This document shows, piece after piece, positions 1 through 38,358 of a stretch of DNA of 64,000 bases (position 1 is its first letter; the number at the start of each line of letters is the position of its first letter). Under the pieces are notes generated by a model. It was not told where the DNA came from. It did no database searches and saw only the letters and a list, made by a program, of their open reading frames with translations. The position numbers were made by a program, and so were the translations under genes. The stretch comes from Pristionchus mayeri (taxonomy: Eukaryota > Nematoda > Chromadorea > Rhabditida > Neodiplogasteridae), in NCBI GenBank assembly GCA_036245805.1, contig BTRK01000001.1, forward strand, positions 1-64,000, given 5' to 3'.

Positions 1-2
1 GT

Positions 3-113
3 GATAGATTGTGGTATGTGGCACATACCATTTTGAAGCGCATGTTTCGAAAATGAATCGATACAACTTTCCATGCGCTTCAAAATGGTTTATTTCACAT
101 ACCACAATCTATC
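3..113. repeat. Hairpin (inverted repeat), about 110 bp
   Basis: The first bases read GATAGATTGTGGTATGTG and are matched by the inverse CACATACCACAATCTATC at 96-113. The arms continue inward through a second matching block (TTTTGAAGCGCATG against CATGCGCTTCAAAA). This is a short fold-back repeat of the kind seen many times in this window. The window edge prevents a check for a target duplication. Confidence 0.8.
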
Positions 114-1584
114 GGTATGAAGTGCCATTCCCTTGTGAGAGAGAGAACAAATATCCGATAGATCGAATACTAGCCCCTGGGAAGCTATCAAGTTAATGTC
201 ATAGAGATTCGATGCAACATTTACTAAAATAGCCGAAAAATATACACTTTCAACGAGAGAAAAGGAATCTTAAAGTCGGGCTGACCTGGTGAAACTATCC
301 CTGACTCTCCACACCCCTTTCGCTAGGGCGCAACTTTGTAAAAACAAGGAATACGTGGTCTAGCTTAATGTAATTTACACAAAAATGTAGTCGTATCAGC
401 CAAATTTGTGCATTGCTAAGAATTTAGCGAAATGACCGTACAGTACTCATCATGCAGTACCTTCGTTTTGAGAGTCAATGATCTGGTTACATGGGAAACC
501 TTTTTTAAACTATCAATTCTTCTTCTTCCCATCACTCCTCATCTCCTCTCATTATGCTTGCGCTGACCGTAGGTAGTCACATCGATTTTAACACTCTGAT
601 TCTGCCCACACATATACCCACACATATTTCGTGGAACCAGGCTGTATGAGAAGTATGACGTAATTCCCCTTTGATATATCAAAGGCAGGCTAAAGTATTA
701 GTCCGTTCCCTTCGTCCTTCTCCTTCAGGAGAATGATGGGAGTGGCGTGCTCACGAGTGAGGTCCACTGCTTCTTTCAACTATCTAATTGATATTTCATC
801 CATCAAATACCGTATACCATCATTCGTAGTGAAATTGTATTGGGTAGCGAAAAGTGGCGTACACACTTTGTGCTCACTACTTTTTTACATAACCGAATCG
901 ATATCAAGTTATCCTTCAGCATCTAGGCTCCGCCCCCCTCCCCTCAGCCTAGGTCCCGGGAAGGAGGGAGAGTCACACTTTTCCTTCCACTAAACTAGAT
1001 ACAACTGACATTGGGTCGTGATTTTGTGAATTCACAATCGACTTATTCTTAGCAGTATTTTACAATTTGTTCGTCTTCCAATCGCGAATAATTCCGTGTA
1101 ACGACCATGAAAAATTCGAATAATGCATATGGTTTCAATTATTTATACATTTAAATTTCGGGACAAATGTTTTTACAATTTGCACATACTTGCGTGTAAT
1201 CGCCGACTTCATTTCTGTATATTTCATATTTCATTTCATTGTATCTTTCATTTCTGCATATTTTGATGGTGGATTTGTATATTTGATGATATATTTTTTA
1301 TTCAACTTCAGTTTCTGTAAACATCCATCGTATGAGTATCGAACATACGGAAAACAATACTCCCTTAAACTATAACTTCCAATGGGATCGAGATGTTGGA
1401 ATGGATTGGGCCTCAACGTAAGGAATTTGGGATAGCCTGATTTACTTTGGAAACAAGAACAGTTTCCATTCGTTTGTTATTTGATAGAAAAATATTTGGA
1501 GGTTCTATATCGTCATACCCATCATTTCTCTCGTATTTCTACATCCTCCAGTGTTCTTCATACTTCTCAAACATAGTAGTACAC
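114..1584. other. Gene-free stretch
   Basis: I see no supported exon here. Short open frames lack splice-site or codon evidence. A small TTTGATATATCAAAGG palindrome at about 670-685, next to a GAAGTATGACGTAATT word, resembles a decayed copy of the GACGTCA hairpin family found elsewhere in the window. Confidence 0.5.
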
Positions 1585-1587
1585 TTA

Positions 1588-2659
1588 CGGCCTGTTTAAT
1601 CTGTCAGAAATGTGCGAGAAAAAGTTGCGTAAAAAGTTCGCGAACTTCTGATTCTCTCCATTTCGCATGCTCTCTCTCTTTCTCTAACCAGGTCCATGAA
1701 AAGTTCACGAACTTTTCGACGAACTGTGTTCGAAAATCATACTTTTCTTTTGTTTTACTTACTTTTATAAACTATTTTTGCTTTTAACTTATGATTTCTT
1801 ATAATGACAACCTTCCCTTAGCTGGAATAGCTTCAGAATACAGCGTAGTGAAAGTAAACAGGGTTGGAGTATTTTTTTCGAAAATGGGTCACCACTTTCC
1901 CCACCCTGTAATGTCAAGCTATTCCATCAGAGGGAAGGTTGTTCTTATAAGCAGCCATAAGTTAAGAGCAAAAATAATTGATAAAAATAAGTAAAACAAA
2001 AGAAAAGTACGAATTTCGAACGAATTAATGCCGGTTTTTAACGAACTTTTCAAGGAGCTGCGTGAAAAGTTAGAGAAAGGCGAGAGAGCACGCATTCTTG
2101 AGAGAGGGAAAAGGAAGTAAACAATCACTGCTTCCTTTTCCCTCTCTCAAGAACGCGTGCTCTCTCGCCTTTCTCTAACTTTTCACGTAGCTCCTTGAAA
2201 AATTCACGAACTTTTCGACGAACTATGTTCGAAATTCGTACTTTTCTTTTGTTTTACTTATTTTTATCAATTATTTTTGCTTTCAACTTATGACTGCTTA
2301 TAAGAACAACCTTCCCTCTGATGGAATAGCTTGACATTACAGGGTGGGGAAAGTGGTGACCCATTTTCGAAAAAAATACTCCAACCCTGTTTACTTTCAC
2401 TACGCTGTATTCTGAAGCTATTCCAGCTAAGGAAAGGTTGTCATTATAAGAAGTCATAAGTTAAAAGCAAAAATAGTTTATAAAAATAAGTAAAACAAAA
2501 GAAAAGTATGATTTTCGAACATAGTTCGTCGAAAAGTTCGTGAACTTTTCAACGACCTGGTTAGAGAAAGAGAGAGAGTACACGAACAGGAGAGAATCAG
2601 AAGTTCGCGAACTTTTTACGCAACTTTTCTCGCACATTTCTGACAGATTAAACAAGCCG
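1588..2659. mobile_element. Fold-back element, copy 1 (1,072 bp, nested palindromes)
   Basis: The two halves (about 1588-2118 and 2128-2659) are inverted copies of each other around a short AT-rich loop. Each half contains an inner inverted repeat, roughly 1785-1966 and 2282-2463, bounded by AACTTATGA and TCATAAGTT. The ends read CGGCCTGTTTAATCTG and CAGATTAAACAAGCCG. Trinucleotide TTA flanks both ends (1585-1587, 2660-2662), a likely 3-bp target duplication. A 67-aa open frame recurs in both arms but has no recognisable domain. No transposase is seen, so this is a non-autonomous element. A second copy is at 33066-34100. Confidence 0.85.
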
Positions 2660-3507
2660 TTAGTCGAGAAATCAGAATCGGATATATTGTCAATCAGGTT
2701 TGTTTAGGATGAACGAATTTTCATTAAATTTTTCGAAAATCGCATTCAGTTTTGCTTGCGAAAACAAATTTTGGCTTTTCTACATGCATTACTTCTTTTT
2801 AATTACTTGAGTGTAGAAAATAGTTCAAACTCTAGGAAAATCAATGATAATTATCTTCGTGCCTAAAAAACTGTCACTAAGCCGTACTACTTTCCGGGGC
2901 TAGGTCGGATAAGAACAATGACGTTATGCTGACATTAATGTTCGATTTTTGATTTGATTTACCGCAATGCGACAACTCCTTTCTCTGAGGAGCTAGGGAC
3001 ATAAAATTCGGCGTATAAGGTTCGCAGGGACGGAAAAGCATATAAAATAAATATCACGCCTTTAGCTATTCAGGGAACGGCGATATGAAATTGCGGGAAT
3101 TCAAATCAATAATCGAACTAGCGATTTTTATTACAGATAATCCATCTTTGCCACGAATGCTACCTTGGCTTTCTCATGCGTCCGCACTTTCTCGGCCCAT
3201 ACGCTGCAATCTACAGCGACGGGCCGATCGGTCGTCTGGGAATGCCCAGAGTGGGCATATTGGTTGGTTCTATGTGGGCGCAGGAATAGTATGTAGTGTG
3301 GTTCAGTGGATGTGCAGCCCACACAAATGTAGGGAGGGATTGCTAGGTCAAGGGATGTATCCGATTTATCTGACCATCAGAGAGAAGGATAGGAAATAAT
3401 GATCCGGAACGATTGTAGAGCGAAGTAATAGGGGAAAGGATGGAGAGAGGGGAGATAGAAATCACTGACGTGTCTAACGTGACAGGGGTTCATTCATGGA
3501 AGATTCA

Positions 3508-4082
3508 TCATTTTAAAATATATTTCAGTTTTTGTTCATCTTTTGGATCATAGCGTGCAGTCCATCGTTCCATTTCATGCAACTTCGCATGCATCAGGGG
3601 CTGATTTCGTCTGATTCTCGATTCAAAATCAGTGATAGGTAAACGATTTCTCTTCACATATTCATAGGCATTGTCCACGTGTGTTCTCTCGAAATTTTCG
3701 AAATTCCTATTTTTCCCTAAAGCGGAATAACGTGGGATTGGAAGGGTTTGAAGAAGAATTCTCACCAACCACGCGCTCGGTTGAAATACGCGCTAAATAG
3801 GGAGAGATCTCAACCTTAGTGTCGCTTCGCTCTCAGACAACTAGTCGTAACTTGAGATGTCTAAATTTTTTGTTTAGGATTCCAGTGAAGTTTTGCAGAG
3901 CCACAACTCTTGTCACTTTTCCTGATGCTCCAAGGTTTTAGCGTCGTAATATTTCGGTTTTCAGGGCTCAATTTGCTATCCTGTTCGGTGAGTGCTGCAT
4001 ACTTGCCGCACATTTGGCAGCACTCACGGCAACAGGACATGATGAAGCCAGCGCTTCCCGATTTGGCAAAGTTTATTTTCAA
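3508..4082 (-). CDS. Unrecognised coding-like segment (possible exon remnants)
   Basis: Two adjacent minus-strand frames look more protein-like than their surroundings. 3508-3768 encodes a charged helix-rich peptide (it includes AYEYVKRNRLPITDFESR and HEMERWTARYDPKDEQ) ending in a stop. 3861-4082 upstream contains a cysteine cluster (SCCRECCQMCGKY). They are in different frames and I could not join them with convincing splice sites. They could be exons of a small gene, a decayed mobile-element gene, or chance. No family is recognised. Confidence 0.22.
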
Positions 4083-5584
4083 TTAGCTCTTTTCGGCTGT
4101 TAAAGAAGGAGTATCAGCAAAGTTGAACTTTTGACGCTGTCACAACCATAAGAGATTCTGAAAGTTTCAAATTCATATCTCTATTTTGTCCTTCACTCCT
4201 TCTTTAAAGTTTCTACTTCACAGAATCCCGATCTTTCGTGGTTAGCAGACAGGAATGGCACGCTTTTCTTCTTTGGCCCTCCTGGCGATCCTGGACAATT
4301 TGGACTTGGTAACTTGGTATCACAACAAAATAATCAAAAAATAATTAATAATCGGGTCTTGGACAAAATTATAAGGAAATGAGCGCTAAACATTCGGCTT
4401 TCACTTAACCTTGGAAGTAGTAAATGTCGCATATTTATCGGACCCTAAATTGTATTCAATTTGTTTTGATTTCTGTGCGAAACGTGCATCAACCTTCTCC
4501 GTAGTATAGTCGATTTTTCCGCAGTACGAGTAATAAGTAACAGACAAGGTAAGGAAATGTCAAAATTGGAAGTTGTGATGGTAATAAGCAGTTTTCTAAT
4601 TCTGGTGGAGCAACCTACGCTCTACTCTAGTAAAAATGCACCTAGTAATATCTACCTTGAATCCCAAACATGATATCACAGGTTAGACTTTCAAAAACAA
4701 CTATCCAAATATTTGTTTATGATGCAAATCGCTCATCACTCTCCTCATTTCACTCGCTTTCTAATCATCAGAGCGGTGCATTTACATCACAAAAAATATT
4801 TTAATAGTTATTTGAAAGTCTAATCCCTATTGATATTCAAGAGCTTTATGCTACTACATGACGGATTGTGTGAATCGTGTTTAGTGATCTCACGATTTTA
4901 GAAGTAGACAAACAATTCACATGGGTTTGGTCTCTGGACACATTCTCCGATCGTCACGAAAATTTGAGGGTATACTAATTCGAGTGTGTTGATTCCAAAA
5001 CCGCTTTCCAAAACTGCCAAATAGGTCATCGAAAAAATCGATAATTCGTTCGTGTAAAAGGACCGCCATCTATTCATCTTTTAGGTGATTTGGTGACCGA
5101 ATGGTTTTATTTTGTAATAGATTCAAGAAAAAAAGTTTGGAAAATTGTTTGTCATACTTTGACATTGATCACAGGCACATGAACAAAAAGCAAAAATGAA
5201 TGCCGTTGCTGGGGGCCGAGCACCTGGTGTTCGGGCGATGCTCTCAAATCCACCCCACTGGGCCATCAAAGATATTAGGAGAGGGCCAACGAATCTCCTA
5301 ATGTCTCAACAGGAATTTTTTTTTCAACGACATATTTGGCAGAATTTGACAACGGATTTAGAATCAGCGTACTCGAATTAATATACAATGGAATTGTGGT
5401 GAAGATTGAAGAATTTGTCCAGCGACCAAACCCATATCAGATATTTCCAGAAAGCTCTTGAAGAAGCTCTAGAATTCCCGGAGCTATCTTTTCGTTCAAG
5501 AATCTCTAAGCGATCCCTAGGTTTATAGGTGCTCTATTAAAAATCCTGATGTAAATATTAGCCTCGTTGTATTCCAATCGGCAC

Positions 5585-5668
5585 GAGGTCGGATGAGAAC
5601 TATGACATCATGCCGTCTTTGATACATCAATGATGAATGACGTCATAGTTCTCATCCGACCATGTGAA
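5585..5668. repeat. Hairpin of the GACGTCA/TCGGATGAGAAC family
   Basis: The left arm has GGTCGGATGAGAACTATGAC and the right arm has the inverse, GTCATAGTTCTCATCCGACC. A short spacer carrying TTTGATACATCAATGATG lies between. Related hairpins are at about 13550-13640, 21555-21640 and 42880-42960. Confidence 0.8.
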
Positions 5669-7206
5669 TCCGTCCAATCGATCACAAAGCTTTTGATTCA
5701 GCATTGAAATTCCTTATCGGATTCTTTTCCATTTTCGTCGCCCTAACAATCATCATTGTCGTCCACACATCTAAGGAGATGCGACAGCTCCAGGTATGAT
5801 CAATGGGTTCTGTCTGAAATTGGACGGAAAAGATATCAGGCCTCTCACCAGAAAATCGGGACAACGAATTGACATGACAAATATAAATATTTAAATAAAA
5901 ATGGTTTTTAGTTTGGGTGTGGGTTGTAGAAGCCTATCCTATTAGGCTGTTGAAAAAGTCTTGTGGTTTTTTGTGTCAGTACTTTGAATGATCATAACTC
6001 GCGTGTCTCAAATCTCAATGGCAAACAAACGTGGTGTTATTTAGGGATATGCTTGAACTTTACTCACGTATATTTTAATCAAACCGATCATGCAACCAAC
6101 GCAAGCAATTATGATTAACCCAATTGCAAAAAAATCACAAAATTTAGATATAAATTTTTTTATCTAGATATTTGAAGGGAAAATTCATGAAACAACTTCA
6201 TAATGTTGGGTGAGACGTAGCATTGATATTCTTTCAAAAAATAGGTTAGACCTGTCATGTGAGTGGGTTTGAACCAAATTACATGATAGCAAAAATATGA
6301 GCAGACCCAGGCTGCATGTGACTTGTACTTGCTTTTCTGAACGGAAGACCAAGCATACAGGCTCCGTCATGTGTGCGCTGTATGCACTCACGAAGAGGCT
6401 ATATCCTCATAAGAAATGTTGGGGCCTGCTTGTTTCCCCTTTCAGAAACCCTGAATTCCTCATTTTTCAGAAATATGCAAAATGAACGCAGAAATGCAGC
6501 ATGCAGTCATTTTGCAGATCAACTCATTCCTCGAAAGGATCTGACTTCCAGGATCCATAAGAAAAATTATGTATAGGGTAAAGATGGGAGCTTCACATAA
6601 CCACCAGGAATTTAGCGTTCATGCATCAGTGGAAACAGAATGTTGAGAAATGTTGCGTTTTCGATGGATTAATTTTAGTAATTTTAACTGGATCCTGTTC
6701 TCGCCTCTCTGATTGGGCAATGCTGATAGGGTGCGCATATGAAAGAGTATGCAAGGCCTCATTAGTAATCAATATCCCGAAGTTCATCTATCAATCCAAC
6801 AGGAAGATGGAAGACAAAATATCAAAATTCCACAGGACTTTTGCAACAACCTAATAGTTCCTTTCCGACCAATTCGATCTTGCAGCTGCAGCAGGCTGCT
6901 GCAAAGTTGAGACGAAGTGCGTTGGATATAGATGATTCCAGCAACAAAAGTGGTGATTTTTTGTTCACGCTAGTGTTTTTATGATCAAATGAACTATTTG
7001 TAAGTACTTTGTTGATTTTTCATATTAGCGACCGTTGCAGCAGGTGGATTTCAGAGAAGTTTTTAATTTACCACAGGTTCAACGATTTTTCCCCCTCTCC
7101 AAACTTTCATAGTTTGTAGAGCTTGAAATTCTACGTATACCACATTTTTTGCAGATTTTATCTCGGGAGTCCTGATAGTCTCCCAGATCGACGAAAGTCT
7201 CGTAAT

Positions 7207-7276
7207 GGGCTGCACGGTTCACGGTCCGTGAAATCACAATCTCAAAGTCGTGGGTTCGAGTCCCGGTGCCGGCAAA
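7207..7276 (+). pseudogene. tRNA-like sequence, degenerate
   Basis: The 3' part reads like a tRNA T-arm and acceptor: GTGGGTTCGAGTCCCGG followed by TGCCGGCA. It includes a good internal B box (GGTTCGAGTCC), and a weak A-box-like word (TGGGCTGCACGG) precedes it. The 5' acceptor strand does not pair with TGCCGGC and no normal anticodon arm forms, so this is probably a tRNA relic or tRNA-derived repeat rather than a working tRNA. Confidence 0.35.
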
Positions 7277-7329
7277 AGTGTTTTTCTAACTTGATAAGGC
7301 CAGGAATATCACAATATTTGATTACAACT

Positions 7330-8130
7330 ATGCAAATAAATTTCAAAAGAACATTTTTCATTATCTCATCACCAGAAATCCCAATCCCTAAGCTTTTAAA
7401 ACCACATTTTACACTAGAGTATTCTGGTCTGCAATCACCACACAGCGAATCTAGCTACCGTCTTCCCCTTCGAGAAATTGCTCTCAAAAGAAGCGAAAAT
7501 GAATAAGAACGATTTACGTCGAAGGTATCACTTTTGAAAGTAATTTATCAAAATGGAAGACGCTAGCTAGATTCGCTACATGGCGATTGTAAACCAGCAT
7601 ACTCCAGTGTAAAATGTGGTTATAAGAGCTTAGGGATTGGGATTTCTGGGGATGAGATAAAGTTGCTCAAATATGTGTGTAATCGAAAATATGAAAAGTG
7701 AATTTTTCTGAAATGCGTGAACTCGGGATAATTTCAGTGCCATTGAACACATCTTTACAAGTAATGTCAGGAACTGTTAAAAGCAAATCACCGTTCTCAA
7801 TAATTCGGCTAAAATGAATTTTTCAATTGTCGGTTACTGTGCACGGGCCAAATTTGAAAGTTATTCACCGAAAGGGAACACGCTGCCAAGATTTACTGCG
7901 AAGCAATTGTGAGACAACATACTCCAGTTTATATTGGGGTACAAAAAGCTAAGGGATTGAGATTTCTGGGGAGGAGATAAATGTGCTCAAATTAGGATGT
8001 AATCGAATATGCGAAAAGTGAGTTTTTTGAAATGTTTGAAATCGAGCTGTTTTTAGTGCCATCACATATATCTATTCAAGAAGTATAAGTAACCGTTAAA
8101 ATCAAATCATCTTTCTCAATGAAAAGGTAA
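7330..8130. repeat. Inverted plus tandem repeat block
   Basis: A segment at about 7340-7475 (with AGAAATCCCAATCCCTAAG and TACACTAGAGTATTCTGG) is repeated in inverse orientation at about 7555-7675. It occurs again as a diverged direct copy at about 7880-7990 (AGCTAAGGGATTGAGATTTC, then GAGGAGATAAATGTGCTC). Flanking pieces such as GTAATCGAAAATATG are shared too. The block is probably a decayed dispersed repeat; no coding is seen. Confidence 0.7.
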
Positions 8131-8675
8131 AAATGAATTGGGGTTGAAAAACCTAAGGGATTGGGCTCGAAATGAGCCAGGAAAGCAACAAAATGTGAAA
8201 TTTCAACACCAAAAATGAGTTTAAGAATCGTTCGATTTCAGCTCTGCCTTTTTAACAACTTCCGGGCATCGTAATTAATATGCAATTTGATATTTGAGCC
8301 GATTTCGCATCGTTAAGAAAAAATGATTTTGTGTCCATTTTTACCTTCATTGATATTTTCTTTCTGCCCAATGGCCGTAACCTATAATAATAGACAAATT
8401 TCATAACAAGGGCCCAAGACACTCCTCCCCACCACAGTAAGGGCCTATGGTTCCCGGTCCTAGAGGAAACATGTCCGAGGGGTGTTCGATTCTTACGGAG
8501 CGGGTCTCTTAATTATACTATTTGTCCACTAATCATTACTGATTTATGCAATCATGTGATCGTCGCACCTCGGGTGTAGATAAATTATTATTATATCAGT
8601 TGTTATTGCAGTCGATTTCACATTTCCCACGAAATATACAGAACAATACCTAGTCACAGGAGCTCTCATGAACGT

Positions 8676-8757
8676 GGAGAGATGGCCGAGCGGTCTAAGG
8701 CGCTGGTTTAAGGCACCAGTCTCTTCGGAGGCGTGGGTTCGAATCCCACTCTCTTCA
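8676..8757 (+). tRNA. tRNA-Leu(AAG)
   Basis: This is a complete type-II tRNA. The acceptor strands GGAGAGA and TCTCTTC pair with one G-T wobble and the discriminator is A. The D arm contains TGGCCGAGCGGTCTAAGG (A box). The anticodon stem CTGGT/ACCAG encloses the loop TTAAGGC, which gives anticodon AAG. A long variable arm and the T arm GTGGGTTCGAATCCCAC (B box) follow. A run of seven T lies six bases downstream, a standard RNA polymerase III terminator. No intron is present. It reads CTT codons, with AAG probably edited to IAG. Confidence 0.95.
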
Positions 8758-8835
8758 GATACTTTTTTTGAGAAGGTATTATCAATATTTAGTGACTTTT
8801 TGAATGCATCGATGGTATAAACTACGCATCGTGAC

Positions 8836-8947
8836 CTTGGTTGTGCAAAAATTTTACGGTCTCTTCATTCCGCATAGTCTCTAGCCGGTCAGACAGTGCG
8901 AGAGAGTATGCGGAATGAAGAGACCGTAAAATGTTTGCACAACCCAG
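8836..8947. mobile_element. hAT-like hairpin MITE (CTGGGTTGTGC type)
   Basis: The element is 112 bp. Terminal inverted repeats CTTGGTTGTGCAAA and TTTGCACAACCCAG enclose long matching arms (ACGGTCTCTTCATTCCGCAT against ATGCGGAATGAAGAGACCGT). An 8-bp direct repeat ATCGTGAC flanks it (8828-8835 and 8948-8955). The 8-bp duplication is typical of hAT-type transposition. A sister copy is at about 10300-10411. Confidence 0.82.
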
Positions 8948-8955
8948 ATCGTGAC

Positions 8956-10299
8956 GCCGGTGAAACAGAAAACGTTTAATTTTAAAATTTCCTCAGTCAC
9001 AGCAAAATTACCTAATTCATTTGAAAGGTCGCTTCGAAATATATAAAAGTCAGGGAAAAGTCTGCATTGCTCCACTACAACATCTCGTTCGACCCATTGC
9101 CTGCAACTCGGCAGATTCGCCTCTTCCGAGGCGTTTTCCCGTATCAATGGGCGTACACGGGCCGAGAGAGTGTACGGTTCGAGGACGGTAAGCGAGAGAA
9201 AGAGAGAAAGGAAGAGTCGTGCCCCAGATAAGGGGACGTCATTGATCGCACGGGAGAACACTGCGTCTTGTTGACCGATGATTTTCTCTGATTCTCTCAA
9301 TTTCAAATGATCTCTCGCCTTGTCTCTCTCAATTCACTGTGTTCTCTCACTCTGCCTCGCCCTTTAGATTGCACATTTCTCTTGTTTCCTTAGCCTTCCT
9401 TCGTCGAGTGGATGAGTAGAGTGCGAATTACAGGTCTCTTATTTTCACGCTCTCCATCATTGCTCGAGATATCAATGGTGCAATGAAATTACCGCCTTTG
9501 ACTTTTGACCTACGGCCAGTTGGATGTTGTACAGCATTGTATTGACATAGCGCCATCAGCAGTTCGACAGCCACTAGGGAGCGAGCATGTAATGATAATA
9601 TATTATCTGTTTCTCTGTTCCCTCTCATCTCCATCACCAGAATGTGATTATTTATTAGCCATCCGACAACCAAATTACCCCGTTGACAATTTTCTGCAAT
9701 TACTTGTTAATTAAGCGTTTCGAGCTACATAGATTTAGTATGTCTGCCCTCTCTTCAGCTGTATTTTTAATGACAAACCGTTGAAGTCTTGCGAAGCCAT
9801 CTCTAGCGCATCAAACCCATTATTCTTATCCCAGTGAGGGGTTTTCGTTGAATCAAAAAAATCACGCGAGTATGAATGCTTATTTTGTCTCTGTCCTTGG
9901 GAATATTCGCCCTGTGATACGCGCTTTTTGTCGCGTGCTTTTAACATTCTCGTCTTGATGCGTATGTAAGAAATGGCTTTCCATGAAATTTTTTGCGCTC
10001 TCTCGCCTGGTAGAGAGGCGAGAGAGCACTCGAAATGAAGAATTCCCACACATCCATAGCCTAGATGTGCTCACGTAACCCATCATTGCTTCGCTCGTTA
10101 AAAAGGCTTTGCAAATCATCATCTGTTGATGTGCCTTTCTCCATCGCTTGTCAGAGTTACGAGAGAGTACACGTAATGGATAGAGCCATTTCACATGATG
10201 CCATCCCTAGCGCATCGGACCCATTATTCTAGGTGCATGTCAATCCGCATTCTATGCCTTCGTCCAAGGCGTTTCGCCTACACTCCCTTTGCTTGCAAT
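8956..10299. other. Gene-free stretch
   Basis: The open frames on both strands overlap hairpin debris and have no recognisable domain or splice-consistent structure. Fragments of the GAGAGAG-rich hairpin family occur at about 9990-10040 and 10140-10180. Confidence 0.45.
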
Positions 10300-10411
10300 C
10301 TGGGTTGTGCAAAAATTGTACGGTCCCTTCATTCCGCATACTCTCTCGCACTGTCTGACCGGCGAGAGAGTATGCGGATTGAAGAGACCGTAAAATTTTT
10401 GCACAGCCCTG
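10300..10411. mobile_element. hAT-like hairpin MITE, sister copy
   Basis: The termini CTGGGTTGTGCAAAAATT and AATTTTTGCACAGCCCTG match the 8836-8947 element, with arms ATTCCGCATACTCTCTCG and its inverse. The flanking 8-mers (CTTGCAAT and TTTCCAAT) agree at 6 of 8 positions, consistent with an aged target duplication. Confidence 0.72.
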
Positions 10412-10689
10412 TTTCCAATGTGAAATCGCGTTGTTAAAATTGTCTTAGGATTCGTGGGTATGAAAATTGTGTGCTGATTAAACCGTAGTGTGTACTAATA
10501 GAATCCGAGACACGATATCATGGACTCTTCATGCTATTCCATTTCTTGGGTGTGAGATAGTATGGGAAAAATAATATAACTCGATTTGTCTAGAGAGAGA
10601 ACTCCCGAATGTAACATTCTGCTGCGTACCCTTCTCCGTGCTTCCAATTTCCTTCCTCCCTTCTCCCAAATACCACTGATTCAGAACGA

Positions 10690-11660
10690 CACGCGGCTGT
10701 TCGTTTGCCGAAAAAAAACCTCTGCCGCTTCTTTCTTTCGTTATTTTTCCTTTAAAATCACGTCTTTCCATTACTTAGGCTTATTCATATAGTTTGCTGG
10801 ATCTCTTAACACTTCTATTCATCTTGATCGTGGTCCTCATCAGATATTGATTGGCACAAAACTGCTGTTCGTTTGCCGAAAAACGTTTCTCTTTCTCTCT
10901 TATTTTCACTAAACATCACGTATTTATGGTCCTATTTAAACTCAAAATCGAATAGACTTTAGGACTGAATTTCAGTTTTTTGCACTCGTGTTTATCTTCC
11001 ATTCACACCAAATTTTGTTTCTCGCCACTTATTGATCCGGGCTTATCTAATCGCTTGTCTGAGTAGCTCTAATGGTCATTAGATGATGTTAAAAGTCGGC
11101 GTGTTTTCGATTGATTTTATTTTTTCAGTACTATTCTCATCTTGATTCCTGCTTATCTAATCGGGTTGATTACCTCTAATGGTCATTAGATGATGTTGTT
11201 CGAACAAATCGACGTGTTTTGGATTGATGTTATTTTTTCACTGCTATTCTCATCTTCCTAATGTTCCTCTTATTGATTTTGGCTTATCTAATCGCTTGGT
11301 TGAGTGCGAACTGAACGCAATCTAATCAATACCTGCTGGCCCGCGTCTCATTTTTACTTTCCCTATCCCTCTTCGTTGTTCCATCTAGAGTTCGAGAAAT
11401 GATACTCCAGTCATCAATCCTATGCATATCTTACCAGGACCAGATAATAGAGAGATTGTGATGAGATCTGAACGTACAGTGCGCCGCAGCGACTAATTGC
11501 GAAAAAAAACACAAAACGAGTCGATGGCTCACTTGTCACTTCACTCGATTGAGTGCGAACTGTACGCGATCTCCGCAATCTAATCAATACCCGCTGGCCC
11601 GCGTCCCTTCTACGTCATCCTCACCCCTTTTTGTTGTTCGCTCTAAAGTTCGAGAAAGGA
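10690..11660. repeat. Diverged tandem duplications
   Basis: Several local repeats overlap here. The word CTGTTCGTTTGCCGAAAAA occurs at about 10698 and 10863. A unit of 110-130 bp starting GCTTATCTAATCG and carrying CTCTAATGGTCATTAGATG recurs at 11041, 11151 and, in shorter form, 11282. A block starting GAGTGCGAACTG and carrying ATCAATAC.TGCTGGCCCGCG occurs at about 11303 and 11550. A short piece (CGCCGCAGCGACTAATTGCG) is also found in a kinase intron at about 41984. No coding is seen. Confidence 0.65.
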
Positions 11661-12370
11661 TACCGCAGTCGTCATTATCTTCACTAGTGTTACTAATTAG
11701 GGTAATTATCTCTTCTTTTTCACACTTTATCGTCTTCCGTCCGTTCTAAAGAGTACGTTGAATGAAACGATGATTACTTTAATCGCGAATTATATTCACT
11801 TATCACTTTTCTTACATATCAAGAGTAAATAATTTGTGAAATGAAGAGAGTAGAGTTCGTGCAGTTCATAGCAATGATTAATTGCGAATTTTCTACACAA
11901 ATTTTCTACACAATTTTTTACACACAAGTCGATCGCGTGAATTTAGAATGCTGTACCTTCTTTCGTCTCCTGTTGTTGTTCTCTCTTTCTCTCGCCTCTC
12001 GTGACCAGCATTTGCGCTTTTCCCATATCATTCCCATTCATAACGCGCGTCGATATTTCATGATGTATTGCGAGCGCTGCCTTTGTCATCTCGATGTGTG
12101 ACATAGACACACCATGTTTCTAATTTTCCTATCGAGTGAGCTAGAGTATCGAGAGATTTCGATAGTCGATTTGCATTTTTCACTGTTTTTTTTAAATTTC
12201 TTATCTGCCATCCGTGCACTCCATTCTTCGTGAGGCGCATAATTTCCATATCGGTATCCTAATCAGTAGCTTTCATTTCCTCTGCTAGCCCAAGGACCGA
12301 CCTACTACCCTTCCCTTACCTCAACTATGCATGCGTTGGTGATAACGATTAAATTAGAAGACTACATTTC

Positions 12371-12386
12371 AGATTCTGAATCAACA
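12371..12386 (+). promoter_or_regulatory. Candidate trans-splice (or 5'UTR) acceptor of the Rab gene
   Basis: ACATTTCAG ends at 12372, 14 bases before the ATG, with no in-frame coding upstream. In nematodes this is the usual place for spliced-leader addition. It could also be the acceptor of a 5'UTR intron. Confidence 0.5.
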
Positions 12387-38200
<25,814 letters not shown>

Positions 38201-38358
38201 ACTCTGATCTTTGAACTTTATCTCCAACACTTTGAGAGCAGTTCAGGGGGATGTGGATTGGCCTTTTGGCGAGGTTAACCTACCCTCTTCTCCTGTCTAC
38301 ATTTATCTTTGTTCTTTCATCTTTGGTATGCAATTCCTGCTTTGATCTACCTCTAATA

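Larger units (their letters stand above)
2663..7180. other. Mostly gene-free stretch with one hairpin and weak coding-like segments
   Basis: Apart from the separately listed coding-like segment (3508-4082) and hairpin (5585-5668), I found no splice-consistent exon. Several open frames of 60-80 codons have no recognisable motif. Part of the GACGTCA-hairpin sequence (GGTCGGATAAGAACAATGACG) occurs singly at about 2910. Confidence 0.45.

Noticed and set aside
1791..2457. 67-codon frame conserved in fold-back arms
   Set aside because: It is repeated because the DNA is repeated; one of four copies has an early stop, there is no codon bias, and no domain is recognised.
8437..8520. tRNA gene with a GTGTTCGATTC box
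   Set aside because: No T-stem, acceptor stem or anticodon arm can be formed; kept only as a tRNA-like remark.
8881..9306. 141-codon minus-strand frame
   Set aside because: It begins in low-complexity GAGAGA sequence and ends inside a hairpin MITE; no motif.
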